A stretch of 5,867 nt of DNA from the NCBI GenBank assembly GCA_030018505.1, contig JASEHO010000102.1, positions 1 through 5,867 of the forward strand. The letters are read 5' to 3'. The stretch is from a bacterium (GTDB taxonomy: Bacteria; UBA9089; UBA9088; JAGUXG01). Under the pieces are notes generated by a model. It saw only the letters and a list, made by a program, of their open reading frames with translations, was not told the DNA's origin and made no database searches. Positions 5,819 through 5,867 of the stretch are shown one piece after another. Numbering within the stretch: position 1 is the first letter of the stretch; every line of letters starts with the position of its first letter. The position numbers and the translations under genes were made by a program.

Positions 5819-5867
5819 TCTTCATTTGGCTTTAGGAGCGGAAAGAGTATCACCTCGCGAATAGAGG
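5791..5867 (-). CDS. lysS: Lysyl-tRNA synthetase, class II (C-terminal end only)
   Basis: The window edge cuts this gene. The last 24 codons before a TGA at 5793-5791 read SIREVILFPLLKP, then NEEVRSPVLGA. SIR(D/E)VILFP-LRP is the conserved C-terminal signature (motif 3 region end) of class II lysyl-tRNA synthetase, which charges tRNA-Lys with lysine in the cytoplasm. The two bases before the Ser codon are CC, compatible with the usual preceding Pro (CCC). The tail after KP is longer than in many relatives, and its final residues are encoded by a hairpin/heptad-like repeat. PilC begins 124 bases downstream from its own promoter. Confidence 0.82.
   Translation of the reverse strand, partial: SIREVILFPLLKPNEEVRSPVLGA

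Overview
The window is an AT-rich bacterial chromosomal segment in which every supportable gene lies on the minus strand, so transcription runs from high to low coordinates. Gene content (class II lysyl-tRNA synthetase tail, PilC/GspF-type inner-membrane protein, BioF-type oxoamine synthase, three tRNAs, thioredoxin, DUF2723 membrane glycosyltransferase with TPRs) is that of a free-living bacterium with a type IV pilus or type II secretion machine. The many short period-7 repeats, some inside genes, recall uncultured candidate-phylum genomes. No marker here fixes the phylum, so that placement is only an inference.

In transcription order (right to left): (1) 5867-5791 is the last 24 codons of lysS. 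(2) After a 124-base gap holding a near-consensus sigma70 promoter comes pilC/gspF (5666-4446). Its -10 box ends only 6 bases before the ATG and there is no Shine-Dalgarno, so its mRNA is predicted to be leaderless. (3) A 211-base gap holds two oppositely oriented blocks of TCAGNNN heptads, followed by bioF (start 4225, stop 3086). (4) A good promoter at 3055-3027 drives a compact mixed operon: tRNA-Leu(UAG), a small ORF with a LamG-like motif, tRNA-Gly(GCC), thioredoxin, tRNA-Pro(UGG), then a 677-residue DUF2723/TPR membrane protein. Gaps are 7 to about 21 bases (16 to the thioredoxin start). The thioredoxin stop codon lies inside tRNA-Pro, so maturation of that tRNA should destroy the 3' end of the thioredoxin message. 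(5) The last 99 bases on the left (1-99) hold no gene or terminator that I can support.

The genes do not form one pathway. The most interesting layers are the interleaving of tRNAs with short mRNAs, the predicted leaderless pilC transcript, and period-7/8 repeat tracts that have been absorbed in frame into the DUF2723 gene and probably into the lysS tail. I see no CRISPR array, transposase, phage gene or defence cassette.
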